From Ceraceosorus guamensis (taxonomy: Eukaryota > Basidiomycota > Exobasidiomycetes > Ceraceosorales > Ceraceosoraceae): 64,000 bases of DNA. The position numbers and the translations under genes were made by a program. Of this stretch, positions 34,684 to 45,515 are shown piece after piece; positions within the stretch are counted from its first letter, which is position 1, and every line of letters begins with the position of its first letter. Location of the stretch: the NCBI RefSeq assembly GCF_003144195.1, contig NW_020290031.1, positions 70,635 to 134,634 on the forward strand. The letters are read 5' to 3'. Below the pieces are notes generated by a model, which saw only the letters and a list, made by a program, of their open reading frames with translations, made no database searches and had not been told where the DNA came from.

Positions 34684-37600
34684 GCGTCGCTTCTAAGTGC
34701 GGTTGATGTCGCTACGCTTAGGAGAAATCGAGCAATTTATGATCTTTGCTCGCGCCCTAGGCCGGCGGGTGAAAGCCAAGTTCGAGAGGCGAAGCGGAAA
34801 GCGCGGGACGTGCGCGTTGCAATTTTGAGCGTTCCTCTGTGATGCGCAAGCTTCTTTTTGCAATCTCAAGAATGGCAAGAGAGACCTTCGTCGTGATTGT
34901 GATGGAGAGGAAAGTGGGCGATGAATCGTCGTGAGAGGCAGTATGTTCAGACTGAGCAGTAGGCCGGGTCGTGGCGATTCACACTGCGACTGCATGATTC
35001 AACGGGAGAGCGCCTTCACACTCACCATTCGTGATTGGTGATTGGTGATTTAGCGTGCCTGCAGTTCAATTGCCGACTGCAATTTGAATCAGCGACTTAA
35101 TTGTAGCGCGTGAGCAAGGACCACCAGCAGCTAGCGTGGAATCGGTGCTGTGGGCCCGCCTGCTGCCTCGATGCGTGAACCTTTTCTGCAGCTTTCTTCG
35201 TCTTGCCCACTCGACAACGCTGCCTACATGTAGAGGTGATCGCAACTCAAGCCGAGCTCTCGAGCTCTCACGGACTCAACAGTGGAGAGAGCCACCAATG
35301 GCAGCAAGTGGGCGAGCTGTTACAGAGCTTGCACGACGAGAGGCGCACAGTCACGAGTATCTTGTGAGTTGTCTGTCACGATTAGGAGGCTGGGCCTGCT
35401 GCCTGCAACACCAATCAAATCACAATTAAACAGTCACGAGTCAGACGAGAGCTCGGCTGGCCATGAGTGCTGGATGCTGCGTGTGGAGTTGTCGCGCAGC
35501 TGCAGCCTGCATCCGCGGCGCGCGGACGATGCAAGTCGGGTTTAGATCCGGATGCTGCGCGCTAAGCCGAACAACGGTCCGCGCGTCCGTCTCCAGCAGC
35601 AGCTGAATTCAGCTCCACCCAGGCCGTCTCCCGCGAACGGGTGGTGCCCACTGTACCTTCCCACGCTTCCAACTTGCGAGGCCTGCATATACGGTACCTA
35701 CACGTACCTTCGAGGCACAGCTGTGAGACAGAAGAGTAGTGTGAGTCAAGATGCTTCCGCACTGTCCGCATCTCAATCAAGCCACTCTGCCTCCATCAAG
35801 GCTGTGGGAGCAGCACGCCCGAGAAGCTGACGAACACCCAAGCGTAAACACGAAACGTGCTTGCTTCCTAGGCATCCTGCTCTCTTCCTCACACAAAGCC
35901 GACTCATGCTTTCACATTTTGATTGTCGGGAACACGGCAGCATCCTTCCAAGTCACGAGTTGTGAGTGTCGAGTCGCGCGCCCCACCTGATGGCTTCGAG
36001 GCAAGCACCCGCACATGCGTGGGACCTCGGCACTTCGTTCGGGAAGCGATGCGGGCCCGTTGCACCGGTTTCAAACAAGCCCAGACCATAGCCAGCACTC
36101 TTGACTCCCAAATCAGATGCTTGTCACGCACAGAGGACTCGTGAGCTGCCTCGAAATGTCGCAGCCAGGCTACGAGCTTTGGCCAGCTGCCATGCAAGAT
36201 TCGTGGATCCCTTCGACCCCCGACTCACGGGGCACACACGTGCCCCATCACCGTAGGCTCGATTGTGCTTAAAGGGTTCCTGCCAATTATCAAAATTCGT
36301 CACTGCGGTGAAGCAATCTTGATTCACCTGAGTCTGATCATCCCAACTCTGCTGCCCACATCATTGATCGCTGATGCATCGACAGCAATGAACATGTATA
36401 GAAGCAACACTGAAAGCTGACGCTTGCCTTCGGACTTGACTTGAGCGGCTGAGTTTGGCGAGAGGGCACTTTAAATGAGGTCCGACAGTCGAAAGAATCG
36501 TCGCGTTTCAGCCATCATAAATGTTGTGCCTGCAACGCTAGCTCACGGTGCGGTACGTACAGTACCTCGCGCCTGCTACCCCATGCCTTGCGCGAAGCTG
36601 CTACCTTCACGCTTGTTGTGGTACAAGATTCTGCTGCCCCAGGGAGTCACACCCATGCGTGTGAATACGAAGCAGTCGCCACTCCACGAGGTTTGAGTCA
36701 AGTGATGAGTGTGCGGCTAGATTTGCTCTAGCCTGATGAGTCATTGCGTTTGCTACTGACCCGTGCGGCACGCTACGATAGATATCACTTACAAGTCCCA
36801 CCAGGATGCGTGACTGCTCGAAAACTTTTGTACTCAAGACTCGTCAACCAAGCTCAACTTCTGGTCGCATAGTCCAGCTCGGTGGTGACCGGCGCAGATG
36901 GTGTTAGAGGATGCCTCAATTCCAGGATTGCGTTTACCCACGCTAACGGTGACGAACACTTTGACTTTCCTTGAGGCAGGTCCCGGCTGATGAGTAACAC
37001 AGTCACTGAGTTGTACGTATGCAGCTCGTATCTTTGGCGTACCTTAAAGATTGCGCCGCCTATACCTCATCACGCCTCTCGCGATGCCTACCCGCTGCTT
37101 CCTGCGCTCGACTCGCTCCCCCGTCGCCCGATCAATCTTTTGCTGCCAAGGAATGCGCTTTCGCGCCAGACTGGAGCGTCCGCCTGCAATAGTCGCGGAG
37201 AGCAAGGAAGGGGCGCGTGTCTGCGGATCGTGCGGATGTACGGCTCGCGCCTCTGATGTGGCGGTCTCGTCTGGTTGGAGGAGACAGACTGCTGGGAGAA
37301 GAACAGCCCCTTCGCTTCGAGCGGCTGTAGCGTACATGCGAGGATGACTAGGTGTCTCCTTTCGGGCCTTTTGGAGTGCCGAAGAGGTTCCCAAATTTCT
37401 CGTCCCAGCCACCTTCCTCAATCACCGCCGGTCAAGGGTGGGCAATCATGATTCAAGCACTAGCGTGGGATTTTCCTTGCTAGGTTTCGGAGGCTTTACC
37501 TCCCGATTGGCTCGTGATAGCCTTCCAAGCCGATCACGCTCTTTGCACGACACGTGTGTTCAGCCAGACTGTATCATGATGGATCTCCTGCTCTGACTGT

Positions 37601-38977
37601 GAGGAGCTCAACTGTCTCTCTGCGCCGCTGAGCGTGATAACGTTGAGACGTGCTCGTGAATGGTCAAGACGCGACTGATGAATATGATCAAGCACGTCGT
37701 GTCATGCGTTTCCATGCAACAGCACACAGCCAGCCTCCTTTTCCGATCACACTCGTACGGTATTCCTGTGACTGGCAAACTTTGGCAAGAGGCCCACCTC
37801 CGACCAAGTAAGGGGTAATCGAGGTATTGCCTGCCAGGAAAGACGAGTATCATCACTCAGCAATCAGGAGGACTCGCTCAGCGTGTAGAAACGACGGCGT
37901 GGAAGCGTGTGGGCCTGCGACGCGGTAGTCGCGATGATGGGTCCCACCATGTCCTCGACGCCCAGCTTCAGATGTCACTCTAGAGTTTGAAGCGTCGTGG
38001 GGCGGCAGGTCAAGCGAGCAAGTGAGGCTGCCGGTGCAACAGTCATGAGTCATGAGTCGAGAGTCTGGTGATAGCCAGATGCATGCACGTGTCGTCTGCT
38101 CCGGCCTCGATTCAGTGGTCTCACGGCGTCTTCCCGGATTTGTGGCTCATGACTCTGATTGGAGACGTTCCTTGCGGGCATCCTCATGCGTCACTCACTG
38201 ACTCGTGAATGCAAGGCATAGACATTGGCGAGTATGCTTGATCCGAACGATGATCAACACCATCACGTGAATGACGTCTCTGTGATCGAATCTTGAATGG
38301 GAAAAAGCGATGCGCAGACACCAGCAACGGGCTAGGACAACCAAGATGGTTGGCTTGGCGGACCGACTTGACCTGGCCCAGCGCCCGCGAGTGACGAGCC
38401 TAGACCACGAAGCGGGCATCATTCAGCATCGACGAGCACCATGGCTCATGTTGTCTCCGTCAAGCATCTCAATAGGTCTGAACTTGAAGACGGCCCGCTT
38501 CCTGTTCGCTTTCGGTGCCAATGTCGACCTGCAGTGATGGACTCGGTGCGGTACACGTGTAACGCACGACGATGATGTGAATGTTCAAGTCAAGCGTCGT
38601 GGAATGAATCGTGAAATCACGCATGGAGAGCAGGGGACGACGGCACACGCTAGGTGTGGGATAGCGCGCGTACGTGCTGTACGAAGACCCCCGGGCGCCA
38701 CGGGTTGCGCGCGCGGGTCGCAAGCCAAGCCCCGGCGCATGAGCGGATGCACAAGTCTGTTGTGAGTGTGAGCGTACATCTCCACAGCACACCTCGACGC
38801 TCACCACCATCCAACGCGCAGTCACAGCATATGCGGTCTGCGCATCGAGCAAACAATCCTCGCCGCTCGGGATCGCCAGCCTAACATTGCTGATAGTTCA
38901 GAGCATCATTGGTACCCCCACGACCTTCACCCACCTCCGCTTGTCATCTGCCCCACCCGGTCGAACACTTGGCCATC
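34684..38977. other. Gene-poor region, about 4.3 kb
   Basis: Spacer between two divergent genes, with no gene I can support. Features seen: three tandem GTGATTG-type units at about 35031-35052; many ATTCAC/GTGAGT words (35390-35450, 38041-38062); a stretch at 37044-37430 that is open in several frames on both strands without a recognised domain. No mobile-element hallmarks were found. Confidence 0.45.
35031..35052. repeat. Short tandem GTGATTG repeat
   Basis: Three successive units of GTGATTG, the last diverging to GTGATTT, lie directly after CACCATTC. It is a local expansion of the dispersed TCAC/GTGA words that fill the spacers of this window. Confidence 0.6.
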
Positions 38978-40974
38978 ATGTCAACTGAGCGGTCAGCGCA
39001 CCCGCTGCGCCCATACTATCAGCCAGATGAGGATCGATCCGTCTTCATCGCTTCTCGCCCTTCCGGTACCACAGCCCTGCCATCCAGCGGGTCCACATCC
39101 AAGGCTACCTCTTCGGGTTCAGCGCCCACAGCATCTCGTGGGGCGGCAGTGATAGGCTCCAGACCCTCCAATCGTTACATCCGCCCAGACGATGACGATC
39201 TCGCAGGCTTGCAAACAACAAGAGGTCCATCATGGTCAGATGCTGCGCGTGGCCTGGTGCTTGCAGGTGCGCTGCAGTTCAGCTCGACTTGCGTCGCTAT
39301 GCCATTCGAAGTGGGCAAGCTGCTGCTGCAGATTCAATGGGTGCCCAAGGATGACGTATGGACAGCGTACGTTCAAGCCGCGAATGCCGATGCAGCAGAA
39401 GCCAAGCGGATCCTTTTGGCTAGTGCCAGAGCTAGAAAGGCGGCCGCAGAAGGAAGATCAGCAGGCCTTCAGCACTCAGAGTGGGATGATGATGACGAGG
39501 TCGCACCAGAGACGGAAGAATGGCTCGACGAAGACACGCATAGGCGTGATTTTGGCGCTGACGATGACGAGGTGAGTTTGGCTGCTACGACAACACTGGG
39601 CATGCCCTCGAGGAGACGTAGCACGAGGAGTGAATGTTCATGACTTTGCTGGCTGGTCTGACGATCGGTCTCGCTACACCAATCGCAGCTTTCGGATGAA
39701 GAAGACGCCTCCGCCTACTTTGCTGATTTGGCAACCACTTCTCAGCGACCAGCCGAGACCCCAAAGCGGCGCACGCTGCCTACAGATGCGTCGGGCTACG
39801 TCGTACGGCGTAGCGTGCACCAGCAAGGGGGCGCCAAGCCTGAGCACGTACTGCCTGTCGTTGTGCGGGGGGGAGTGTGGGAGATGATCAAGGCTGTCGC
39901 GCGCGGCAAGGAGGGCTACTGGGGATTGTTCAAAGGTGAGGCTTAGCCTGACTAGTGTGGGCAGCACTTTCTCTGGGCGGCAAACTGACGTAGCGCCCTC
40001 AATCCTATCCCTTGATAGGAGCGCTGACAACCTTTGTCTTCGACGTCGGGACCAACATCTTGACGCCGATCGTCACCGAAATTCTTGCCCTATTTGCCCC
40101 TTCTGCTCAGACCCCATTGCCCCTCCCGTATGCACCATACCCGAGGAGGACTTTCTTGCTGCACCTCACCTCGCAGCTCATCACCGGCTTTGCTCTATCT
40201 CCGCTGGACTTGATCCGTACCAGGCTCATTGCTCAGTCAACTCTCGCTCCTCATCGGAAGTACAATGGTCCGTGGCAAGGACTCAAGCAGATCTTGGAAG
40301 AGGAGGGTGGATGGCGCACAGCATACTTCCATCCTAATCTCTTCATTCCTACGTTGCTCGACTTCACCATTCGACCTGCTCTGAGCCTGGGCGCTCCATT
40401 GATCATTGAGCATACGTTGCGCCTTGATCCCAATACCTCACCGGTCGCTTATGCGCTGGCTGACATGACGCTAGGGGTCATTGCACTGAGCGTGACGCTA
40501 CCGATCGAGACAATTCGCAGGCGGCTACAGATTCAGCCGCGGGCGCCTTGGGGTGCTGATCCTCCCGCACCGGTTGGTGCACGCCCACCTACAGCTACAA
40601 ACATCGCCGATGTGGGTCTCAGCCCGGGACGGAAGCCTTTGCGAGCTCTCAGGACCTGCGTCGAGACGCGCCCAAGACCTTATTTGGGGGTGGTGGAAGC
40701 GATCTACAGAATCATCACGGAGGAAACGTCTGCTTCGCCGGTACCTAGACACAAGAGGGAGCAGTCCACCGCTTCTACCACTGACAGTGGAAGCAACACC
40801 CCGAATCCTCTTGCCCGGAGCTCTGTGCTGGCAAAGGGTGGGCATTCCAGCCTCGGAGGCGTTCGGAGCCTGTATAGAGGCTTTAGCATGGCTGCAAGCG
40901 CTCATGCGCTTGTCTTTGTTCTCACGCTCTTCAGCGCTGAAAGAGCTCCCCCCAGCGGATGGGCTGAGATTTGA
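38978..40974 (+). CDS. UGO1: Mitochondrial fusion protein Ugo1 (SLC25-related, outer membrane)
   Basis: Outer-membrane modified carrier that links Fzo1 and Mgm1 during mitochondrial fusion. Three exons (38978-39571, 39689-39935, 40019-40974) join in phase to 598 residues. Degenerate carrier signatures are visible: PFEVGKLLLQIQW (about 109-121), SPLDLIRTRL (about 341-350) and LPIETIRRRLQIQ further on. The segment GYVVRRSVHQQGG followed by GVWEMIKAVARGKEGYWGLFKG matches the Ugo1 family, and the C-terminus ends GWAEI. The first 85 residues are Ser/Thr/Pro-rich and disordered. An acidic insertion rich in Asp and Glu (about residues 165-215) interrupts the repeat after the first signature. Yeast Ugo1 is 502 residues, so this one is longer through these insertions. 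It is convergent with the small gene at 41393-41856. Confidence 0.88.
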
Positions 40975-41392
40975 AGCCGTAAGATTGCTAGTTCACAGCC
41001 TGGCATTTTGTACGCAATTCGTTGTAACCTTTGCCTCGGTTCCTTCCTTGCCGCGGCCTCGAGGGCAGACCATGTCACACTCATACCCACCCCTCTCCCG
41101 AATGCACTCGATCAATACCATGAAGATTACCATGAAGATTATGATTATCTGATGAGGCAAGGGTCCACGAAAGCCACAGCATGCCGTTCCGCAAGTACGC
41201 GAATGCCAGCGGTGGAATTACTCGTGCTTTCTGCCCGAGCCGTCCACTGCTTCTCCAGTCTTGGTTACGCCCTTCTTTATGCCTTCGACGACAGATGCTG
41301 CGCGCCTTGATTGATGCCACGGCATTTGTCAGCAAGACCATTCACAACTGTGGCGACTTGGTGCGCGCCGTGATCACAATGACCTGGATGAC
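40975..41392. other. Convergent 3' spacer
   Basis: About 420 bases between the stops of Ugo1 and the small CsbD-like gene. It contains an ATG-AAGATTA-type short direct repeat near 41119-41145. No gene is supported. Confidence 0.4.
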
Positions 41393-41856
41393 TCACTGGC
41401 CTGCGCTGTCAGCTGCGCCTGAGCCCTGATCAGTGAGATCTGCTGCAGCCTGCTTGCTCGACGCCTTGAGCTCCTTGCCTCGGCCTGTGGATGCGAAGTA
41501 AATCAAGTCAGCTCAGATGGCCAATGGACAGCTCTGAATGTTGAAAGCAGGAATCATCCTGCTCGTTGGTGCGCCCATCTCAGATTTGCCCTCTGGCCTA
41601 GGGCCAGACTTCCAGCATAAGACCCTTGCGATGCCCTCCGCGGCAAAGACGACTAACTAGCATCGATCAACGGTCGAAACAAACCCTTCATCTCCTGAGC
41701 AGCGGAACCGACCGCTTTGCCGATCGAACCCTGCACGCGTCCCACAACTGCCTCGGCTTCATTGCCAGCTTTGTTGCCGGAAGAGTAGAAGCGAATTTGG
41801 GCTCGTTGGGAGGTGAGCCCGGCACGAGCCAAGCTTGAGAGACGGAACGCAGACAT
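41393..41856 (-). CDS. Small CsbD-like, probably mitochondrial protein
   Basis: Two exons. Exon 1 starts at the ATG at 41856 and encodes MSAFRLSSLARAGLTSQRAQ followed by IRFYSS, a good mitochondrial presequence, then EAEAVVGRVQGSIGKAVGSA, a G-K-V-x-G-x-x-G pattern like CsbD proteins. Exon 2 (41484-41393) encodes RGKELKASSKQAAADLTDQ and ends SAGQ. Two donors fit the required phase: 41657 (GTTAGT, 96 residues) and 41684 (GTTTGT, 87 residues); the shorter form reads more like one continuous hydrophilic protein. CsbD-type proteins are small stress-linked proteins of unknown biochemistry. Family assignment is tentative; the gene itself looks real because both exons share composition and phase. Confidence 0.55.
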
Positions 41857-42740
41857 TGCAAGCACGATTAGGTGCAGTGCGAGTGGTGAAGTGTAAGCGA
41901 CGTTGAAGGCTTTAGGAAGCGTGCTTGGGGGGTTAGGAAGAGTGGTTGCGGGACTGAACAAAGATCTTATAAGTGCTGATTACAGCTCATCTCTGCCATC
42001 ACCCTCACCGCGACCTTCGCGCCAAAGTTTGACGTCACACAGCGAGACTCTCACCCAATTCGTTCTTGTGTCTGATCGAGCCGTGCACATCCACAGACCT
42101 CTTCCAGTGACGCATCTTACAGCTTTGGAAAGACCTCCGATCATGCGCCAGCCTGGCCCTCATTCCTGCCGGGCGCACCGCACATCGTCCGCTTCAGCTG
42201 CAGGCCTGCGAGCGCCTGTGAAGAAATGCACCGATGGTCTGCGGTCCACAAGCTTGTGCTGAGGGTGGCGGGTAGCCGAATGGAATCTGCGCCTTCAAGT
42301 CAGCAGGGGCCCCTGCTCTCAGCACGCGCTGCTGATGTCTGGGCGAAGAGAAATGCCTGGCTGGACCCTGCTTGGCGACATACCTTCTCCACACCAGGAG
42401 TGCAGATGCAGACCTTGCTCATGTCAGCACGACGCGACCATGCGAGGCGCGTGATCGATTCGATGCACATAATTTCCCACGCTGTCTACAGATCTCGAGT
42501 CTACCGGGCCCTCTCTCCGTCGGACTTTCGCCAAAATGTTCATCGTCACAATCAGAAGCAATCGAACGATCCGCCAGGATCCAGGACTCGCAAAGTAGTA
42601 GAAATTCAGAATTCGAACAGTGTGCTCTGTGAGTTCGTACTGGGTGTTGACCAACGCTTGCGGACGTGACCGCGAATGGGGTCTCAAGGCCTTGTGGGGT
42701 GGAAGGCTCTGGTAGAAACCGAAGGGGATAATCGCGCTGC
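41857..42740. other. Intergenic region, about 880 bases
   Basis: Holds the promoter of the small mitochondrial gene and the 3' flank of the disordered-protein gene. A 147-codon plus-strand open frame (42226-42669) has no motif and is not called. Confidence 0.4.
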
Positions 42741-45515
42741 CTACATGGTGGGAGTCTTGAGGCTGTCCTCATTGAGAATGCACGCTTCGGGAGTGGGCGA
42801 AAGTGTTTGAGAGTGGCTAGTAACGCTAGAAGCTCTGGAGAGCGTGGTCACAAAGGATCTAGGAGAGTCCATGGGAGGCAAGGGAAGCGGTGCCGTAGGA
42901 GGAGGAGTTGCAATGGGGATACGGCGAGGACTGAGGCATCGCTCGTGGCCGTGTCCGCTGTCAGACAAGGTGCGGGACATGCGACGAGGAGAAAGAGCTA
43001 CAGCTCCACAAATGCTTTGTGAGGCTGAGTTGGGCTCGCTTAGATCCTTGATACGAATCGTAGGGCTGGCCAAAGGGCTCGCAGCAAATGCAGAAGACCG
43101 GAAGACAGAGCTGGCGCGTGATGCCGTCGGGGAGTCGGAGTGGCCGTTAGATGAGTCCTCATTGGCGTAGCCGCTCGAAGCCTCCGATTCTCCAGCATCA
43201 CGTGAGCTCGTATCACAGCTCAACGCCGAGTCGCCCGACATGGAGAGGGTGCGCGAAGTAGGCGCGTCGGAGACACTGCTGTTCCCGGTCGAGCATGTCT
43301 GCGTTGGGGGTCGAAGCCCGAGCATGTTGCTCGCCGACAGGCGACGCGGCGTCGAGCTTCGTGATGGGTCGGATTGAGATGAGCTGGGCACAGGCGAGGG
43401 AGGTAGCTCGAGCTTGCGAGGGCGTGGCGCGTGTCTCCTGTCCGAAAGACCCGAAAAGAGGACTCCGTCTGTCGTGTCACCGCAATGGTGCTGGCTTGAT
43501 TCGATCTGAGGATCGAGAACTCGCGTAGAAGAGGCAGGTGACAGGACGCCACCGTTGCTGGTGATGCGTAAATCGTCCGAGGAAGCAGGCAAGCGTCGCA
43601 AAAGCGTTTCGTTGGCCACGTAAGCTTCATCGATGACTTGCTTCCAGTCCTCGGATGACTGAGAGGTGCTTGACGCGTGAGAGGTGTTGGGGCGTCTGGA
43701 AGGCTGCTGAGCCGCAACCGCATAGGGATGGCGGGCAACCATGCTACCGGTATAAATGGCAGGATCCTGCAGGCGGCTTGATGGAATAGATTGATGGGCC
43801 CCCGCGCTCCACTCGGCTTCGCCACCTAGAACACGCGCAAGCTTCGTCGAAGAGCTCATCGCCAGCCGGTAGGGCGAGCCAGCAGTGCTGGGCCGCTTGC
43901 TCCTCGGTGACGGTGTCGAACGCTTTTCATGGGGATTGTCGCTGCCGAGTGTGGGACTGTCTTCAAAGCGGACGCGAGCGCCTGCCTCAAATTCATAATG
44001 GTGGTGACTAGAAAGAGCGCTCGTATCAGATGGACGACGTTCTATGGCTCCACATCCGGCGCTGCTGTCGCTTCTGCTCCTGAAGCTGCCGCTGCTGCTA
44101 CTAGCCGGAGAGAAGAAGCTGGCGTCTGCGACGCGAGCGCGTTCGCTGTAATGACGAGAAGCCCAGGAATCTTCCAATGCCGAAGCCGGCGTTCTTTGCA
44201 AGGGCGAGGTGTGCTCAGCAGTCGACGTCCGACTTCTATAAGACGGCAGAGCGCTATGATCCTTGTCGTGCCCATTGTGGCCCTGCTCACGGGTTATACG
44301 ATAAACCCGCCCATCGCCGAGGTCTTCCGCAGATACAGCAGACCCGGCGGAGCTGATGCTATGGCGGCTGCGGGCGCGAGGCTTGGTTTCCGGGACTCGC
44401 TTGACTGGCTTCTCCAATGAGAACTCAGCGGCCAAGGCATGAGCCCTTCTGGCTTTCTCCGACGCCTTTTGCGCCTTTTCGTCGGAAGCGCGCAGCGACG
44501 CCTCCCACTCGCTCTCTCCCGGCAACTTCTTGGGTGCTGGAACCGGTGTAGCTTCCTCATCCTCACGGGGGCGTCGACGAAAAAGGTTCCGAAGAGTACC
44601 GGAAGAGCGGTGTCGGGCAGGAGCGTCTCTCGGATGCTCAGCCAGGGTGGTTGAAGAATACTGGATGGCAAGCGCTGCTGACGTTGGGGGTGGCGCAGAC
44701 TCCTTGACCGGCTTCGCTGCGGCTGCATGCGCGTCGCTCAAGGGCGCTTGCCTAGCACCAGCGAGGCTGTCGGCCTTGCCGCGCATCTTCAACAGTCCTC
44801 CACCACGAGTCCTACTCGCAGGGCGCTCATCACCGACGTCCGGCAAGAAGCTACGATCGTTGAAACCGTCGGCCTGGTCCGCAACATTTGCTCCCGGTAC
44901 CATCAGCTGGTGCGCTGCATTGGACGATCGACTGCGACTGACGGCTAGCGCGCTTACACTTCGAGGGCGGCTTCTTATCGAAGCAGCCTTTTGATTTGAC
45001 TCGGATTCTGCATCGTCTGATGCCTCGTCCAGCTGCACCTCATTCTTGAGCTTCGAACCGGCCCATTGACCTCCCGAGTGAACAGATGGCAGAAGGGACA
45101 CGCGACCTGGCGCAAAATGGACGTGATTTTCTTGACTAGATGTATCAATCTGCATAGGCTCAAAGGTGCTGATCAGACTGGAACACGGCGAGTCCGCGTA
45201 AGAAGGCACCTCGTGGCCGTTGGTCCCAAAGAATTGAGGCTGTGCAGCATTCGTCGTGTTGGGACTCTCAGCCGCCTTGCCCTTCCCCTTGAGCTGCTCT
45301 GGCGAGGTGTGAGGCGCTGGATGCTCCGACTGAGTGAGCAGGCGGCGGGATCCCTCTTGCTCGTCTATTGTACGACTCCTAGACGCCTCGGCGCTTCTGA
45401 GGGATGCGAAGGCAGATCTTTCGAGGCTGGATGCTCGGGGCATGATCTGTGGATTGGAGCTTAATATCGGAGAGGTCGGGCCTACTCCAGACGGATGGAG
45501 CGTCTGCACCTCCAT
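42741..45515 (-). CDS. Large disordered Ser-rich protein of unknown function
   Basis: One uninterrupted frame of 924 residues with an ATG at 45515. No domain was recognised. Composition is dominated by Ser, Ala, Arg, Pro and charged residues. The only clearly helical stretch is at about residues 325-385 (ESEWEASLRASDEKAQKASE, then KARRAHALAAEFSLEKPVKR), preceded by a very basic GTLRNLFRRRPRE segment. Short repeated themes such as SRSRS, PSPRSKRPS and SSTPRRLSAS suggest many phosphorylation sites. There is no signal peptide or membrane span. Such proteins in basidiomycetes often act at the cortex or in signalling, but nothing here proves a role. The frame is far longer than chance and has no shadow gene opposite, so it is probably real. 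Confidence 0.72.
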   Translation of the reverse strand: MEVQTLHPSGVGPTSPILSSNPQIMPRASSLERSAFASLRSAEASRSRTIDEQEGSRRLLTQSEHPAPHTSPEQLKGKGKAAESPNTTNAAQPQFFGTNGHEVPSYADSPCSSLISTFEPMQIDTSSQENHVHFAPGRVSLLPSVHSGGQWAGSKLKNEVQLDEASDDAESESNQKAASIRSRPRSVSALAVSRSRSSNAAHQLMVPGANVADQADGFNDRSFLPDVGDERPASRTRGGGLLKMRGKADSLAGARQAPLSDAHAAAAKPVKESAPPPTSAALAIQYSSTTLAEHPRDAPARHRSSGTLRNLFRRRPREDEEATPVPAPKKLPGESEWEASLRASDEKAQKASEKARRAHALAAEFSLEKPVKRVPETKPRARSRHSISSAGSAVSAEDLGDGRVYRITREQGHNGHDKDHSALPSYRSRTSTAEHTSPLQRTPASALEDSWASRHYSERARVADASFFSPASSSSGSFRSRSDSSAGCGAIERRPSDTSALSSHHHYEFEAGARVRFEDSPTLGSDNPHEKRSTPSPRSKRPSTAGSPYRLAMSSSTKLARVLGGEAEWSAGAHQSIPSSRLQDPAIYTGSMVARHPYAVAAQQPSRRPNTSHASSTSQSSEDWKQVIDEAYVANETLLRRLPASSDDLRITSNGGVLSPASSTRVLDPQIESSQHHCGDTTDGVLFSGLSDRRHAPRPRKLELPPSPVPSSSQSDPSRSSTPRRLSASNMLGLRPPTQTCSTGNSSVSDAPTSRTLSMSGDSALSCDTSSRDAGESEASSGYANEDSSNGHSDSPTASRASSVFRSSAFAASPLASPTIRIKDLSEPNSASQSICGAVALSPRRMSRTLSDSGHGHERCLSPRRIPIATPPPTAPLPLPPMDSPRSFVTTLSRASSVTSHSQTLSPTPEACILNEDSLKTPTM

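Noticed and set aside
28699-38977. Search for mobile elements in the long spacers
   Set aside because: No terminal repeats, target-site duplications or transposase, integrase or reverse-transcriptase motifs were seen.
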